Shown here: piece by piece, positions 46,437 through 57,374 of the stretch | Layout of the letters: the number at the start of each line of letters is the position of its first letter | Numbering within the stretch: the first letter of the stretch is position 1 | Source: Planococcus plakortidis | GTDB taxonomy: Bacteria > Bacillota > Bacilli > Bacillales_A > Planococcaceae | Reading direction: 5' to 3' | Assembly (NCBI RefSeq): GCF_001687605.2 | Contig: NZ_CP016539.2 | Coordinates: 1,518,501-1,582,500, forward strand | DNA: 64,000 nt | Position numbers and translations under genes: made by a program | Notes under the pieces: generated by a model | The model's input: only the letters and a program-made list of their open reading frames with translations | Databases searched by the model: none | What the model was told of the DNA's origin: nothing

Positions 46437-47789
46437 ATGATGAAAAAAGTATTGATTGCCAACCGCGGCGAAATTGCCGTGCGGATCATCCGCGCCTGTA
46501 AAGAGCTCGATATCCAGACCGTTGCAGTTTATTCGGAAGCGGACAAAGAAGCATTGCATGTTGAATTGGCCGATGAAGCGTATTGCATCGGGCCGAAGTT
46601 ATCAAAAGACAGCTATTTGAACTTCTCCAACATCATCAGCGTCGCAAAACTGACGAATTGCGACGGCATCCACCCGGGGTATGGTTTCCTCGCTGAAAAT
46701 TCGAGCTTCGCCGAATTATGTGAAGCGTGCGACATCATGTTCATCGGGCCGACAGCCGCAGCGATCTCGAAAATGGGCACAAAAGACGTCGCTCGTGAGA
46801 CGATGCGCGCTGCAGGCGTTCCGGTCGTTCCCGGCTCCACCGGGATTGTCGGTAGCGAAGAGGAAGGCTTGGAGATCGCCGAGAAAATCGGTTTCCCGGT
46901 CATCATCAAGGCGACCGCGGGAGGCGGCGGCAAAGGGATCCGCGTAGCGAGAACACGCGAAGATTTCATCAAAGGCCTGAACATGACACAGAAAGAAGCG
47001 GCAGCAGCGTTCGGCAACCCAGGCGTCTATATCGAGAAATTCATCGAGGATTTCCGCCATATCGAAATCCAGGTGCTGGCCGATTCGCATGGCAATGCCA
47101 TCCATCTGGGCGAACGGGATTGCTCGATCCAGCGCCGCATGCAAAAACTCGTCGAAGAAGCACCATCTCCGGCCTTGTCGGAAGAATTGCGTGCTGAAAT
47201 GGGCGAGGCGGCCGTTAAAGCGGCGCAGGCGGTCAATTATCGCGGTGCCGGCACAGTCGAATTCATCTTCGATGTCGAAAACCAGAAATTCTATTTCATG
47301 GAGATGAATACGCGCATCCAGGTCGAACACCCGGTCACCGAAATGATCACGGGCATCGATTTGATCCAACAGCAATTGAAAGTCGCTTCCGGCGAAACGC
47401 TCGCCTACAAACAGGAAGATGTGACGTTCAAGGGCTGGTCGATCGAATGCCGCATCAACGCCGAAAACCCGCTCAAGAACTTCATGCCTTCTGCAGGGCG
47501 TGTGGATATGTATTTACCGCCGGGCGGCCTAGGCGTACGCGTCGATTCCGCCATGTATTCGGGCTATACGATCCCGCCTTATTATGATTCGATGGTGGCC
47601 AAGCTGATCACTTTCGCCGATACACGCGAGGAAGCAGTGGCCAAGATGAAACGTGCACTTGATGAATTTGTTGTCGAGGGTGTCTTCACGACCATTCCAT
47701 TCCATCTGCGCCTCATGGATCACGAGGTGTTCAAATCCGGGGACTTCAACACAAAATTCCTGGAAAAATATGATGTAATGGGCTCCTGA
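46437..47789 (+). CDS. accC: Biotin carboxylase subunit of acetyl-CoA carboxylase
   Basis: The ATP-grasp enzyme that carboxylates biotin on AccB; 450 residues. Conserved pieces: [14 protein letters not shown], the glycine-rich ATP loop [14 protein letters not shown], the catalytic [15 protein letters not shown] and the C-terminal YDSMVAKLI. It is 14 bases downstream of accB; the carboxyltransferase genes accDA are not here. Two adjacent ATGs (46437, 46440) follow AAGGGGGGAG. Confidence 0.97.
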   Translation: MMKKVLIANRGEIAVRIIRACKELDIQTVAVYSEADKEALHVELADEAYCIGPKLSKDSYLNFSNIISVAKLTNCDGIHPGYGFLAENSSFAELCEACDIMFIGPTAAAISKMGTKDVARETMRAAGVPVVPGSTGIVGSEEEGLEIAEKIGFPVIIKATAGGGGKGIRVARTREDFIKGLNMTQKEAAAAFGNPGVYIEKFIEDFRHIEIQVLADSHGNAIHLGERDCSIQRRMQKLVEEAPSPALSEELRAEMGEAAVKAAQAVNYRGAGTVEFIFDVENQKFYFMEMNTRIQVEHPVTEMITGIDLIQQQLKVASGETLAYKQEDVTFKGWSIECRINAENPLKNFMPSAGRVDMYLPPGGLGVRVDSAMYSGYTIPPYYDSMVAKLITFADTREEAVAKMKRALDEFVVEGVFTTIPFHLRLMDHEVFKSGDFNTKFLEKYDVMGS

Positions 47790-47803
47790 GGAGGAATAAT
47801 TAA

Positions 47804-48199
47804 ATGGCAGAGAAAGTAATCCCCTATGTAAAAATGAAATCACCCGGAGCACAGGATCTCGGGAATATCGAAGTCGCGTCAGAAGTGCTGGAAATTATCG
47901 CCAGCATCGCAGCGACCGATATCGAAGGCGTTGCCAGCATGCGCGGCAATTTCGCTTCAGGCGTCGTTGAGCGCTTGGGCAAAAAAGTCCATGGCAAAGG
48001 CATCAAAACCGAGCTGTCGGATGAAGGGCTGGCCATCGATGTCTATTGCGTCATCGATTATGGCGTATCGATCCCGAAGACGGCCAAGAAAATCCAGGAA
48101 CAAGTCCGCCAGACCTTGGAGACGATGACTTCGCTGCAGACGCAGGAAGTGAATGTTCACATCACCGGTATACATTTCGACAATCCACAAGTGGACTGA
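47804..48199 (+). CDS. yqhY: Asp23/Gls24 family envelope-stress-type protein (YqhY)
   Basis: A 131-residue protein of the Asp23 family (VASEVLEIIASIAATDIEGVASM at the start, VDVYCVIDYGVSIPKTAKKIQEQV in the middle). In B. subtilis YqhY is linked to regulation of acetyl-CoA carboxylase activity, consistent with its position 14 bases after accC here. No membrane segment. Confidence 0.88.
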   Translation: MAEKVIPYVKMKSPGAQDLGNIEVASEVLEIIASIAATDIEGVASMRGNFASGVVERLGKKVHGKGIKTELSDEGLAIDVYCVIDYGVSIPKTAKKIQEQVRQTLETMTSLQTQEVNVHITGIHFDNPQVD

Positions 48200-48202
48200 T
48201 CA

Positions 48203-48250
48203 GCAGGCTGTCCGGACATGCTCATGCATGTTCCGGCCAGCCTTCTTTTT
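48203..48250 (+). terminator. Terminator after yqhY
   Basis: A long stem, AGGCTG-CCGGACATGC with GCATGTTCCGG-CAGCCT, ends in TCTTTTT. Confidence 0.85.
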
Positions 48251-48295
48251 ATGGGATACCCGGTGCTCTTGATGATTTGTTGGAACATTTCAAAC

Positions 48296-48325
48296 TTGGA
48301 AGTTCCACGGGATTACCTGTATAAT
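48296..48325 (+). promoter_or_regulatory. SigA promoter of nusB
   Basis: TTGGAA (48296-48301), an 18-base spacer and TATAAT (48320-48325), 37 bases before nusB. Confidence 0.65.
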
Positions 48326-48361
48326 GGGGGGATAATCAGCTTGAAAAAGGAGACCGGAATT

Positions 48362-48754
48362 ATGATGAAACGACACGAAGCACGGGAAAAAGCGCTTCAG
48401 ACGCTATTCCAGCTCGATGGAACCGAATTGACAATCGAAGAGGCGATGGAACATGTCATTGAGGGCGAAACCGACCAGTTCTATAAATTGCTTGTGGAAG
48501 GGACGAACGGCAAGCAGCAGGAAATCGACGGGAAATTGAAGGGCCACCTGCAAAACTGGTCACTCGAGCGTTTGCCGAAAGTTGAACGCACCATTTTGCG
48601 CATGGCCGTATTTGAACTGGAATACATGGATGATGCCCCGAGCCGGGTCGTCTTGAACGAGGCGATCGAGTTGAGCAAAACCTTTGGGGATGACAAGTCC
48701 AGCCGTTTCGTCAACGGCGTGCTTTCGAAATTCACTGACCAAACTGCGAACTAA
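48362..48754 (+). CDS. nusB: Transcription antitermination factor NusB
   Basis: This 130-residue all-helical protein binds boxA of rRNA transcripts with NusE (S10). Hallmarks are [16 protein letters not shown] at the N-terminus and [31 protein letters not shown] at the C-terminus. ATG 48362 (or 48365) follows AAGGAG; upstream codons in the same frame overlap the promoter. folD follows after 17 bases. Confidence 0.95.
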   Translation: MMKRHEAREKALQTLFQLDGTELTIEEAMEHVIEGETDQFYKLLVEGTNGKQQEIDGKLKGHLQNWSLERLPKVERTILRMAVFELEYMDDAPSRVVLNEAIELSKTFGDDKSSRFVNGVLSKFTDQTAN

Positions 48755-48771
48755 TCATTGGAGGAATCTAC

Positions 48772-49647
48772 GTGACTGCTGAATTGATTGATGGAAAAGC
48801 CGTAAGCCGGAAAATTAAAGAGCGAGTGCAACAACGTGTAGAGAAACTGAAAACAGAAGGAGTCACCCCGGGCCTTTCGGTCATACTCGTGGGCGATGAT
48901 TCCGCTTCGCAAACCTATGTCAAAAACAAGAAAAAGACCTGCGAGTCCCTCGGCATGCGGTCGGACCTTCATTTATACCCCGCGTCCATGACCGAGCAGG
49001 AACTGCTTGAGAAAATCGATGAATTGAACAACGATCCGGATATCCACGGCATCCTGGTCCAATTGCCGCTTCCTGCGCAGATCGACGAATTCAAGATCAT
49101 CACGGCCATCGCTCCCGAAAAGGATGTCGATGGCTTCCACCCGATATCGGTCGGCAATCTGATGATCGGCAAGGACACGTTCCTGCCATGCACGCCGCAT
49201 GGGGTGATGGTGCTGCTTGAGCATTACGGCATCGACCCGGCAGGCAAGCATGCGGTCGTCATCGGCCGCAGCAATATCGTCGGCAAACCGGTCGGGCAAT
49301 TGCTGCTGCAAAAAGATGCGACCGTGACCTATTGCCACTCCAAGACCCCGGACTTGAAGGCCATGACCAAGCAGGCGGACATCATCATCGCTGCGATCGG
49401 GCGGGCGAAGTTCATCGGGCCTGACCATATCAAAGAAGGCGCCGTCGTCATCGATGTCGGCATGAACCGGGACGAAAACGGGAAATTATGCGGCGACGTC
49501 GATTTCAGCGCGGTGCAAGAGCGTGCCGGGTTCATCACGCCTGTGCCGGGCGGCGTCGGGCCCATGACCATCGCGATGCTGATGGAAAATACTTGCCTAT
49601 CGGCGGAAAAAGGATTATCGAAAGACAAAGCCGGCGAAAGCGTGTAA
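48772..49647 (+). CDS. folD: Methylenetetrahydrofolate dehydrogenase/methenyltetrahydrofolate cyclohydrolase
   Basis: The bifunctional one-carbon enzyme of 291 residues. It has the active-site segment [17 protein letters not shown] (with the catalytic Lys), GILVQLPLP, and the NADP-binding [20 protein letters not shown] 48772 follows GGAGGAA. It links the glycine cleavage and formyl-THF reactions encoded elsewhere in the window. Confidence 0.96.
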   Translation: MTAELIDGKAVSRKIKERVQQRVEKLKTEGVTPGLSVILVGDDSASQTYVKNKKKTCESLGMRSDLHLYPASMTEQELLEKIDELNNDPDIHGILVQLPLPAQIDEFKIITAIAPEKDVDGFHPISVGNLMIGKDTFLPCTPHGVMVLLEHYGIDPAGKHAVVIGRSNIVGKPVGQLLLQKDATVTYCHSKTPDLKAMTKQADIIIAAIGRAKFIGPDHIKEGAVVIDVGMNRDENGKLCGDVDFSAVQERAGFITPVPGGVGPMTIAMLMENTCLSAEKGLSKDKAGESV

Positions 49648-49663
49648 AATGAATAGCAAATAG

Positions 49664-49693
49664 AGCTGTTTTTCGAAAGAAAGACAGCTTTTT
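49664..49693 (+). terminator. Weak terminator after folD
   Basis: AGCTGTTTTTC/GAAAGACAGCT arms with T5. The stem has a G-U pair, so readthrough into xseA is possible. Confidence 0.65.
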
Positions 49694-49719
49694 ACTTTCC
49701 ATAGACAGGGGTTGACATT

Positions 49720-51072
49720 TTGGCGACCGACCCGTACTTAAGTGTTGCAGCAATAACAAAATACATAAAGAAGAAATTCGATGCCGACCCCCATCTGCGT
49801 GATGTTTACGTAAAAGGGGAGCTGTCGAATGTGAAAATCCATACGAGCGGGCATATTTACTTTACGTTGAAAGACCAGAAGGCGCGCTTGCCGGCCGTCA
49901 TGTTCTCGGCGCGGGCGAAATCGATGAAATTTCGCCCGGAAAGCGGCATGACCGTCCTGATCCGCGGAGATATCTCCGTCTACGAAGCATCGGGACAATA
50001 CCAATTATATGCCCAGTCGATGCAGCCAGATGGCATCGGCGATTATTATTTGGCTTTCGAGCAATTAAAGGAAAAGCTCAATAAAGAAGGCTTGTTCAAT
50101 GCTGCACATAAACAAGCCTTGCCGCAGTTTCCCGAAAAAGTGGCAGTCATCACGGCGCAGACCGGAGCCGCAGTTCGGGACATCATCACCACGCTGAAGC
50201 GCCGGTACCCGCTTGCGCAGATTGTGCTGTTCCCGACCTTGGTGCAAGGCCAGGGGGCAGTCCAGTCGATCGTCCAGTCGATCCAGCAGGCGAACCGCAC
50301 AGACAGCGACGTCTTGATCGTCGGGCGCGGGGGCGGATCGATCGAAGATCTGTGGGCTTTCAATGAAGAAGCGGTGGCACGTGCGATCCATGCATCAGGC
50401 ATCCCGGTCATCTCGGCAGTCGGCCATGAGACCGATACGACGATCGCTGATTTTGTGGCGGATTTGCGGGCAGCGACCCCGACAGCCGCCGCAGAGCTCG
50501 CGGTGCCGAGCCGCATCGAGCTGCTCGAGCGCGTCATGGGCCAGCGCCAAGCGATGTTCCGCCTCATGTCAAATGACCTGGAACAGCGCCGCATCCGCCT
50601 GACACAGCTCCAAAATTCATATCCGATGGCATATCCGGACCGCCTCTACCGGCCGTTCATCGAGCGCATCGAACGGGCGACGGACGCATTGCAGCGTGAG
50701 ACCGTGCTTACGGTCAAGCGTTCGGGAGACCGCCTTTCCATGCTGTCCCGCCAATTGGAAAACCGCAACCCGGCTGACCGCATCCGCCAGGCGGACCGCG
50801 ATTTGGCCGTTCTTGCGGACCGTCTCGACCAGCGCATTACCCAAGTGTTCCGGCAGCGGGACCAGCAATTGAAATCTGCCATCCGCACGTTGGATGCGCT
50901 CAGCCCCTTGAAAGTCATGGACAGGGGCTATGCGATTCCGTTCAAGGAAGGCGGCGTGGTGAAATCCGTGGATCAGCTGGGGCTTGGCGACAGGCTGAGC
51001 CTTTCATTGAAAGACGGGGAAATCGAGACCGTCATCGAAGCGATCAACCCAAAAGATAAGGAGCGCGACTAA
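49720..51072 (+). CDS. xseA: Exodeoxyribonuclease VII large subunit
   Basis: The 450-residue catalytic subunit that degrades single-stranded DNA. The OB-fold domain (VYVKGELSNVKIHTSGHIYFTLKD) is followed by the catalytic core with VIVGRGGGSIEDLWAFNEE and ISAVGHETDTTIADFVAD, then a long coiled-coil. TTG 49720 follows ACAGGGG. xseB begins at the next base after the stop. Confidence 0.95.
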   Translation: MATDPYLSVAAITKYIKKKFDADPHLRDVYVKGELSNVKIHTSGHIYFTLKDQKARLPAVMFSARAKSMKFRPESGMTVLIRGDISVYEASGQYQLYAQSMQPDGIGDYYLAFEQLKEKLNKEGLFNAAHKQALPQFPEKVAVITAQTGAAVRDIITTLKRRYPLAQIVLFPTLVQGQGAVQSIVQSIQQANRTDSDVLIVGRGGGSIEDLWAFNEEAVARAIHASGIPVISAVGHETDTTIADFVADLRAATPTAAAELAVPSRIELLERVMGQRQAMFRLMSNDLEQRRIRLTQLQNSYPMAYPDRLYRPFIERIERATDALQRETVLTVKRSGDRLSMLSRQLENRNPADRIRQADRDLAVLADRLDQRITQVFRQRDQQLKSAIRTLDALSPLKVMDRGYAIPFKEGGVVKSVDQLGLGDRLSLSLKDGEIETVIEAINPKDKERD

Positions 51073-51309
51073 ATGGCAGAAAACAACTTGATGTTCAATG
51101 ACGCAATGGAGCAGTTGGAGGAAATCGTCAAATTGCTCGAGCAAGGCGATGTACCCCTCGAGGAAGCCTTGACGCTTTACCAAAAAGGCATGGAATTATC
51201 GAAGCTGTGCCACGATAAATTGAAAAATGCCGAGAACCAGCTGGTGACGATGATGAAGGATGGCAAGGAAGTCCCTGCTGAAATCGAAGGGGAAGGGAAT
51301 GCGCAATGA
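51073..51309 (+). CDS. xseB: Exodeoxyribonuclease VII small subunit
   Basis: A 78-residue helical hairpin subunit (FNDAMEQLEEIVKLLEQGDVPLEEALTLYQKGMEL) that binds the XseA coiled-coil. It starts directly after xseA (AAGGAG upstream) and overlaps ispA by 4 bases. Confidence 0.94.
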   Translation: MAENNLMFNDAMEQLEEIVKLLEQGDVPLEEALTLYQKGMELSKLCHDKLKNAENQLVTMMKDGKEVPAEIEGEGNAQ

Positions 51310-52184
51310 ACTTAAAACAATTCAGAACCCATTATGAACCGGTCATCCAGCAGGAGATGGCGGAATTGATCAGAGCATTGGCGATTCCGGAATCACTGAA
51401 GGAGTCCATGCATTATTCCTTGCAGGCAGGAGGCAAGCGCATCCGGCCGATGCTCGTGCTCGCCACGATGCATGAACAAGGCGCAGCCCATCCCGATGCC
51501 TTGAAAGTGGCTGCTGCGATCGAAATGATCCATACATATTCCTTGATTCACGATGATTTGCCGAGCATGGACAATGATGACCTGCGCCGCGGCATGCCTA
51601 CCAACCATAAAGTGTTCGGCGAAGCGGTCGCCATTTTAGCGGGCGATGCCCTGTTGACCTTGAGCTTCGGCATCCTGTCGCGCCTGGAAGATGTTTCCGC
51701 AGAAGATAAAATACGCCTCATCGACCTGTTGTCGACAGCGGCGGGCGCGGAAGGCATGGTTGGTGGTCAGGTCCTCGATATCGAAGGGGAAGAACAACAG
51801 CTGAGCCTGGAACAATTGGAACAAGTGCATGTATTGAAGACAGGTGCTTTGCTGACCTACAGCATCATTTCAGGGGCGATCCTCGCAGGAGCCAGTTCCG
51901 ATCAGTTGGTGGCGCTTTCAACTTTCGGCCGCCATCTGGGCTTGGCCTTCCAGATCCAGGATGATATTTTGGATGTCACCGGCACATCCGAAGAACTCGG
52001 GAAAACAGCCGGAAAAGACGAGTCGAGCGACAAAAGCACGTATCCCGGCATCCTGACTTTGCCGAAAGCGAAGGAAAAGCTGGATCATCACGCACAACAG
52101 GCACTGGATGCGCTTAGTGAACTTCCCGGAGACCAGCGATTATTGAAGGAATTGACTGAGCTGATCGTCCAGCGAAAAAGCTGA
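51306..52184 (+). CDS. ispA: Farnesyl diphosphate synthase (short-chain polyprenyl synthetase)
   Basis: Condenses IPP with DMAPP/GPP. The 292-residue protein has both Asp-rich motifs: DDLPSMDNDDLRRG and FQIQDDILDVTGT. Its position before dxs matches B. subtilis yqiD-dxs. Product chain length (C15) is inferred from family, not shown. Confidence 0.93.
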   Translation: MNLKQFRTHYEPVIQQEMAELIRALAIPESLKESMHYSLQAGGKRIRPMLVLATMHEQGAAHPDALKVAAAIEMIHTYSLIHDDLPSMDNDDLRRGMPTNHKVFGEAVAILAGDALLTLSFGILSRLEDVSAEDKIRLIDLLSTAAGAEGMVGGQVLDIEGEEQQLSLEQLEQVHVLKTGALLTYSIISGAILAGASSDQLVALSTFGRHLGLAFQIQDDILDVTGTSEELGKTAGKDESSDKSTYPGILTLPKAKEKLDHHAQQALDALSELPGDQRLLKELTELIVQRKS

Positions 52185-52199
52185 AAATAGGGCTCTTGT

Positions 52200-52227
52200 T
52201 TGTACATTTGCCCTGTCTTGCTATAAT
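52200..52227 (+). promoter_or_regulatory. SigA promoter of dxs
   Basis: TTGTAC (52200-52205), a 16-base spacer and TATAAT (52222-52227) preceded by TGC, an extended -10. Confidence 0.7.
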
Positions 52228-52278
52228 ATGGGGAGACAACAATACAGGAAAATATAGAAAAAAGGTGTGTGATGGCAA

Positions 52279-54189
52279 ATGGATCTTCATTCGATAACTG
52301 GTCCATCTTTCCTCAAAGAGCTGAATTCAGAGCAACTGGAGCTCTTAAGTGAAGATATCCGTCGATTTCTCATAGAAAATCTTTCGAAAACCGGTGGGCA
52401 TATCGGCCCAAACCTCGGCGTGGTGGAATTGACGATTGCGCTTCACCGCGTGTTCGACAGCCCGGATGATAAATTGATCTGGGATGTCGGGCATCAGTCC
52501 TACGTCCATAAAATCTTGACAGGTCGCGCGGATCAATTCGAGACGCTACGGAAATTCAAAGGCCTGTGCGGCTTCCCGAAACGCAATGAAAGCGATCACG
52601 ATGTCTGGGAAACTGGCCACAGCTCGACTTCCTTGTCTGCGGCGATGGGCATGGCGGCAGCGCGCGATATTAAAAAAGACAAAAATTATGTCATCCCGAT
52701 CATCGGCGATGGCGCATTGACCGGCGGCATGGCGTTTGAGGCGCTGAACCATATTGGGCATGCCCAGACCGACATGACCGTCATCCTTAATGATAACGAG
52801 ATGTCGATCGCACCGAACGTTGGGGCGCTGCATAGCGTTCTTGGACGCATGCGGACAGCCGGCAAATACAATAAAGTCAAAGACGACCTCGAATATTTGC
52901 TGAAAAAAGTGCCGGCAGTCGGAGGCAAGCTCGCTTCAACGGCAGAGCGCGTCAAAGACAGCCTGAAATACCTGGTCGTTTCGGGGATGTTCTTCGAAGA
53001 GCTCGGCTTTACCTACCTCGGCCCGATCGACGGGCATGACCTGGAGGAGCTTGAAGACAACCTGGAATATGCGAAAAAAACGAAAGGCCCTGTCCTGCTT
53101 CATGTCATTACGAAAAAAGGCAAAGGCTATTTGCCGGCCGAACAGGATAAAATCGGCACATGGCACGGGATCGGGCCATATAAAATGGAAACCGGCGATT
53201 TGGTGAAATCTTCCTCCACAGCCCCTTCGTGGAGCGGGCTGATCGCGGAAACCGCCCGCAAACTGGCGCGCACCGATGAACGCATCGTCGCCATTACGCC
53301 AGCGATGCCTGTCGGTTCGAAATTGGAAGGGTTCGCCTCCGAATTCCCTGAGCGCATGTTCGATGTCGGGATTGCCGAACAGCATGCGACGACAATGGCC
53401 GCGGGTCTTGCGACACAAGGGATGAAGCCGTTCCTTGCGATTTATTCGACATTCCTGCAGCGCGCCTATGATCAGGTAGTCCATGACATTTGCCGCCAGA
53501 ACTTGAACGTCTTCATCGGCATCGATCGCTCGGGCCTTGTCGGCGCGGATGGCGAAACACACCAAGGGGTCTTTGATATCGCCTTCCTTCGCCATCTTCC
53601 GAACATGGTCTTAATGATGCCGAAAGATGAGAATGAAGGGCAGCATATGGTCAAGACGGCGGTCGATTACAACGGGGGCCCGATTGCCTTGCGCTATCCG
53701 CGCGGCAATGGCCTCGGAGTGCCGATGGACGATGAACTGAAGGCGATCCCGATCGGCAGCTGGGAAGTGCTGGAACAAGGCACGGACGCCGTCATCCTGA
53801 CATTCGGCACAACTATTCCGATGGCACTCCATGCAGCCGGGCAGTTGCGCGACGAAGGCATCCGGGTGGAAGTTGTCAACGCGCGCTTCATCAAACCGAT
53901 GGACGAAGAGATGTTGGCATCGATTTTCAGCCGCAATGTACCGGTGTTGACAATCGAGGAAGCGGTATTGCAAGGCGGCTTCGGCAGTGCGGTACTTGAG
54001 TATGCGCATGATAACGGCCATTCGCATGCTGTCATCGACCGCATGGGCATTCCGGTTCTCTTCATCGAACATGGCGATGTCGCGGAGTTGATGGACGAAA
54101 TCCACCTCAACAGCGATGAAGTGGTCAAGAAAGTGAAATCGCGCATCAACCACAATTCACAGCAGCAGGAGCGGTCGAACGCCCTATGA
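52279..54189 (+). CDS. dxs: 1-deoxy-D-xylulose-5-phosphate synthase
   Basis: The first MEP-pathway enzyme, using thiamine diphosphate, 636 residues. TPP-binding motif [34 protein letters not shown]; transketolase central domain with [18 protein letters not shown]-terminal domain [22 protein letters not shown] precedes ATG 52279. It overlaps tlyA by 4 bases. Confidence 0.97.
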   Translation: MDLHSITGPSFLKELNSEQLELLSEDIRRFLIENLSKTGGHIGPNLGVVELTIALHRVFDSPDDKLIWDVGHQSYVHKILTGRADQFETLRKFKGLCGFPKRNESDHDVWETGHSSTSLSAAMGMAAARDIKKDKNYVIPIIGDGALTGGMAFEALNHIGHAQTDMTVILNDNEMSIAPNVGALHSVLGRMRTAGKYNKVKDDLEYLLKKVPAVGGKLASTAERVKDSLKYLVVSGMFFEELGFTYLGPIDGHDLEELEDNLEYAKKTKGPVLLHVITKKGKGYLPAEQDKIGTWHGIGPYKMETGDLVKSSSTAPSWSGLIAETARKLARTDERIVAITPAMPVGSKLEGFASEFPERMFDVGIAEQHATTMAAGLATQGMKPFLAIYSTFLQRAYDQVVHDICRQNLNVFIGIDRSGLVGADGETHQGVFDIAFLRHLPNMVLMMPKDENEGQHMVKTAVDYNGGPIALRYPRGNGLGVPMDDELKAIPIGSWEVLEQGTDAVILTFGTTIPMALHAAGQLRDEGIRVEVVNARFIKPMDEEMLASIFSRNVPVLTIEEAVLQGGFGSAVLEYAHDNGHSHAVIDRMGIPVLFIEHGDVAELMDEIHLNSDEVVKKVKSRINHNSQQQERSNAL

Positions 54190-55031
54190 ATAAAGTGAAA
54201 AAAGAACGGGTGGATGTCCTGTTAGTGGAACGGGGCATCTGCGAAACACGTGAAAAAGCCAAGCGCGCCATCATGGCCGGGGTGATTTTCTCAGGCAGCG
54301 AACGCCTCGAGAGACCCGGCGAAAAGATCCCTGTAGATGCGCCGCTTGAGAAAAAAGGAAATGATTTGCGCTACGTCAGCCGTGGCGGCCTGAAACTGGA
54401 AAAGGCGCTCGCTGAATTCGATGTCACGGTAGACGGCAAAATGATGCTCGATATCGGCTCATCGACTGGCGGATTCACCGATTGCGCATTGCAAAACGGC
54501 GCCCGCCATGGCTATGCGCTCGATGTCGGCTACAACCAACTGGCCTGGAAAATCCGCCAAGATCCTCGTGTCACGGTCATGGAACGCACGAATTTCCGTC
54601 ACTCGAAACCTGAAGATTTCCAGGAAGGCTTGCCGGAAGTGGCGACGATCGACGTCTCCTTCATTTCATTGCGCATCATCCTGCCGGTACTGAAGACCAT
54701 TTTGGTGCCAGGCGGCGATTGCATCGCGCTCGTTAAACCCCAATTCGAAGCGGGGCGTGAGAAAGTGGGCAAGAAAGGCATTGTCCGCGACCCGAAAGTG
54801 CACCGGGAAGTGCTGCAAAAAGTGGCAGCCCATGCCGTCGATTGCGGTTTTGAAGTCAAGGCGATGACCCATTCCCCGATTACCGGAGGCGAAGGGAATA
54901 TCGAGTTCCTGTTCCATCTGGTCTCCAACGAACAGGGGGTCAAAAGCGATTTGCCGGATGCGCAGTCGATTGCACAAGTCGTCGAGCGGGCCCATGCCGC
55001 TTTTAAGGAACAACATACACCGCTATCATAA
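54186..55031 (+). CDS. yqxC: TlyA family rRNA 2'-O-methyltransferase (YqxC)
   Basis: A 281-residue protein with an N-terminal S4 RNA-binding domain ([24 protein letters not shown], 1-65) and an RrmJ/FtsJ-type methylase domain with the SAM motif [16 protein letters not shown]. Homologues methylate 16S/23S rRNA and were once called haemolysins. It starts within the dxs stop and ends at a terminator. Confidence 0.9.
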   Translation: MNKVKKERVDVLLVERGICETREKAKRAIMAGVIFSGSERLERPGEKIPVDAPLEKKGNDLRYVSRGGLKLEKALAEFDVTVDGKMMLDIGSSTGGFTDCALQNGARHGYALDVGYNQLAWKIRQDPRVTVMERTNFRHSKPEDFQEGLPEVATIDVSFISLRIILPVLKTILVPGGDCIALVKPQFEAGREKVGKKGIVRDPKVHREVLQKVAAHAVDCGFEVKAMTHSPITGGEGNIEFLFHLVSNEQGVKSDLPDAQSIAQVVERAHAAFKEQHTPLS

Positions 55032-55064
55032 AAGGGCTGGGGAATCATTTCCCCGCCCTTTTTT
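55030..55064 (+). terminator. Terminator after yqxC
   Basis: AAAAGGGC-TGGGGAA with TTCCCC-GCCCTTTTTT, 4-base loop. Confidence 0.88.
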
Positions 55065-55176
55065 GGTGGCTTGCCGCTGGAAATGAGTGAAGCCAGCCGA
55101 TAAGGGGTAAATAGTTCTATGGTGGACACGATGTTTTCTTGTCATCAACGCGGTTTAGAGGTACGATATAAAGTAT

Positions 55177-55194
55177 ATGGAATAATTATTCACT
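55177..55194 (+). promoter_or_regulatory. Candidate ARG box upstream of argR
   Basis: ATGGAATAATTATTCACT differs from the palindromic ARG-box core TGAATwwwwATTCA at one position. It lies 14 bases before the argR start and would serve autorepression. Confidence 0.5.
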
Positions 55195-55208
55195 CAAGGG
55201 GGAGCACC

Positions 55209-55658
55209 ATGAATAAAGGACAACGTCATATCAAAATCCGCGACTTGATCTCAAATCGCGAAATCGAAACGCAAGATGATTTGGTCGACTTATTGAAGGC
55301 TGCGGGCTATGAAGTGACGCAAGCGACCGTATCGCGCGATATCAAGGAACTTCATCTAGTGAAAGTCCCATTGCAGGACGGTCGTTATAAATACAGTTTG
55401 CCGGCGGACCAGCGTTTTAACCCGATGCAGAAACTGCACCGGGCGCTTACTGACGCATTCGTCAGCATCGATGGGGCCAGCCATTTTTTGGTCATGAAAA
55501 CACTGCCGGGAAATGCCCACGCGATCGGGTCTTTGATCGACCATTTGGATTGGGAGGAAATTCTGGGGACCATCTGCGGGGATGACACATGCTTGATCAT
55601 CTGCCGTGATGTGGAACACCGCGAAGTATTGAAACAACGCTTGATTGAAATGCTTTAA
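55209..55658 (+). CDS. argR: Arginine repressor/activator ArgR (AhrC)
   Basis: A 149-residue regulator of arginine synthesis and breakdown. N-terminal winged helix ([44 protein letters not shown]) and C-terminal hexamerisation/arginine-binding domain ([16 protein letters not shown]). ATG 55209 follows AAGGGGGAG; the longer upstream frame overlaps the ARG-box candidate. recN follows after 18 bases, as in B. subtilis. Confidence 0.95.
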   Translation: MNKGQRHIKIRDLISNREIETQDDLVDLLKAAGYEVTQATVSRDIKELHLVKVPLQDGRYKYSLPADQRFNPMQKLHRALTDAFVSIDGASHFLVMKTLPGNAHAIGSLIDHLDWEEILGTICGDDTCLIICRDVEHREVLKQRLIEML

Positions 55659-55676
55659 TTAAAGAGGTGGGTGTAT

Positions 55677-57374
55677 ATGCTGCGAGAATTGGATATCCGC
55701 AATTTTGCGATTATCGATACATTATCGGTCAGTTTTACAGAAGGCATGACAGTCCTGACAGGGGAAACAGGTGCAGGTAAATCGATCATCATCGATGCCG
55801 TGCACTTACTGGCCGGAGGGCGCGGAAGCCAGGAATTCATTCGACACGGGGCACAGAAAGCCGAAATCGAAGGCTTGTTCCATATTGAGGGCAATAAGCA
55901 TCCGGTCCATAAAAAACTGGAGGACTTCGGCATCCAGGCGAGCGATGGGGATGTCCTGTTGCGCCGCGAGCTGAACGGCAAAGGGAAAAATGTCTGCCGC
56001 ATCAACGGCAAACTCGTGACCATCTCGATCTTGCGCGAAGTGGGGGCTGCTTTGATCGATATCCACGGCCAGCACGAGACGCAGGAGTTGATGGACGAGA
56101 AGCAGCATCTTCATCTATTGGATCAATTTGCCGGGAAGCTGTTGACCAAGGCCAAGGAGGGGTATGGCCATACATTCGAAAAATATACGAAATTAAAGCG
56201 TGAGTTCGCCAGTTATAATGAGAATGAGCAACAGATCGCACAGCGCATCGATTTGCTGACCTTCCAACTGCGTGAAATCGAAGAAGCCCAGCTTGTGCCG
56301 GGCGAGGAAGAAACGCTGTTGGAGGAACGCAAACGGCTGCAGAATTTCACCAAGATTTTCGAATCGATTTCACAAGCCCATGAAGCGATTCAAGGGGAAT
56401 CGAAAGGGCTGGATTGGGTCGGCAACGCGATGAGCGAACTGGAACATGCCGCAGCGGTCGACGAGCAGTTCCAAGAGGCTTCGGAATCGGTTGCAGGGGC
56501 ATTCTATCAGCTCCAGGACACAGCGACTGAAATCAAGCGCATCCTGGATCAGCTGGAATTCGACCCGGAACGGCTCAATGAAATCGAGCAGCGCCTTGGA
56601 CTATTGCAATCCTTGAAGCGCAAATACGGCGCGTCGGTCGAAGATATGCTATTGTATCAGGAAGAGCAGGCCGATGAACTGGACAAATTGCTAAACCGCG
56701 ACCAACGATTGCGTCTCGATCAGGAGAAGCTCAAGGAATTGACCGAGGACTTGCGCATCGAAGCGGAAGAACTGACCTTGCTCAGAAAACAGGCGGCAGC
56801 CAAATTGGCGAAAGCGATCATGGAACAATTGAAGGAGCTCCATATGGGCAAAGCTTCATTCGAGGTCCAGTTCAACCTGCTGCCGAAAGGGAAATTCGAC
56901 CGTTTTGGCCAGGACAGCATCGCATTCCATATTTCGACGAATGTTGGGGAACCTTTGAAGCCGCTGACGAAAGTGGCTTCAGGCGGTGAATTGTCGCGCA
57001 TGATGCTTGCCTTGAAGACGATCTTTTCCAAGCACCAGGGCATCACTTCGATCATATTCGATGAAGTCGACACGGGCGTCAGTGGCCGTGTGGCGCAGGC
57101 GATTGCGGAGAAAATCGCTGCCATCGCCCGCCATTCCCAGGTGCTATGCATTTCCCACCTTCCGCAAGTCGCTGCGATGGCAGACCAGCATCTGTTTATC
57201 GAGAAAAAAGTGTCGAAAGACCGCACGACCACATCGGTGAAGGAATTGACCGGGCGTAAGCGTACCGAAGAAATGAGCCGCATGCTGTCAGGGGCGGAAA
57301 TCACAGAATTGACCTTACAGCATGCTGACGAACTGCTGACTTTGGCGAGGGACCGGAAGCTGTTGATGAAATAA
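55677..57374 (+). CDS. recN: DNA repair protein RecN
   Basis: An SMC-like ATPase of 565 residues that acts early in double-strand break repair. Walker A LTGETGAGKSIII near the N-terminus, two long coiled-coil stretches, signature VASGGELSRMMLALK and Walker B SIIFDEVDTGVSG. ATG 55677 is chosen because GAGGTG ends 7 bases before it; GTG 55671 touches the ribosome site. Only 33 bases separate it from spo0A. Confidence 0.95.
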   Translation: MLRELDIRNFAIIDTLSVSFTEGMTVLTGETGAGKSIIIDAVHLLAGGRGSQEFIRHGAQKAEIEGLFHIEGNKHPVHKKLEDFGIQASDGDVLLRRELNGKGKNVCRINGKLVTISILREVGAALIDIHGQHETQELMDEKQHLHLLDQFAGKLLTKAKEGYGHTFEKYTKLKREFASYNENEQQIAQRIDLLTFQLREIEEAQLVPGEEETLLEERKRLQNFTKIFESISQAHEAIQGESKGLDWVGNAMSELEHAAAVDEQFQEASESVAGAFYQLQDTATEIKRILDQLEFDPERLNEIEQRLGLLQSLKRKYGASVEDMLLYQEEQADELDKLLNRDQRLRLDQEKLKELTEDLRIEAEELTLLRKQAAAKLAKAIMEQLKELHMGKASFEVQFNLLPKGKFDRFGQDSIAFHISTNVGEPLKPLTKVASGGELSRMMLALKTIFSKHQGITSIIFDEVDTGVSGRVAQAIAEKIAAIARHSQVLCISHLPQVAAMADQHLFIEKKVSKDRTTTSVKELTGRKRTEEMSRMLSGAEITELTLQHADELLTLARDRKLLMK

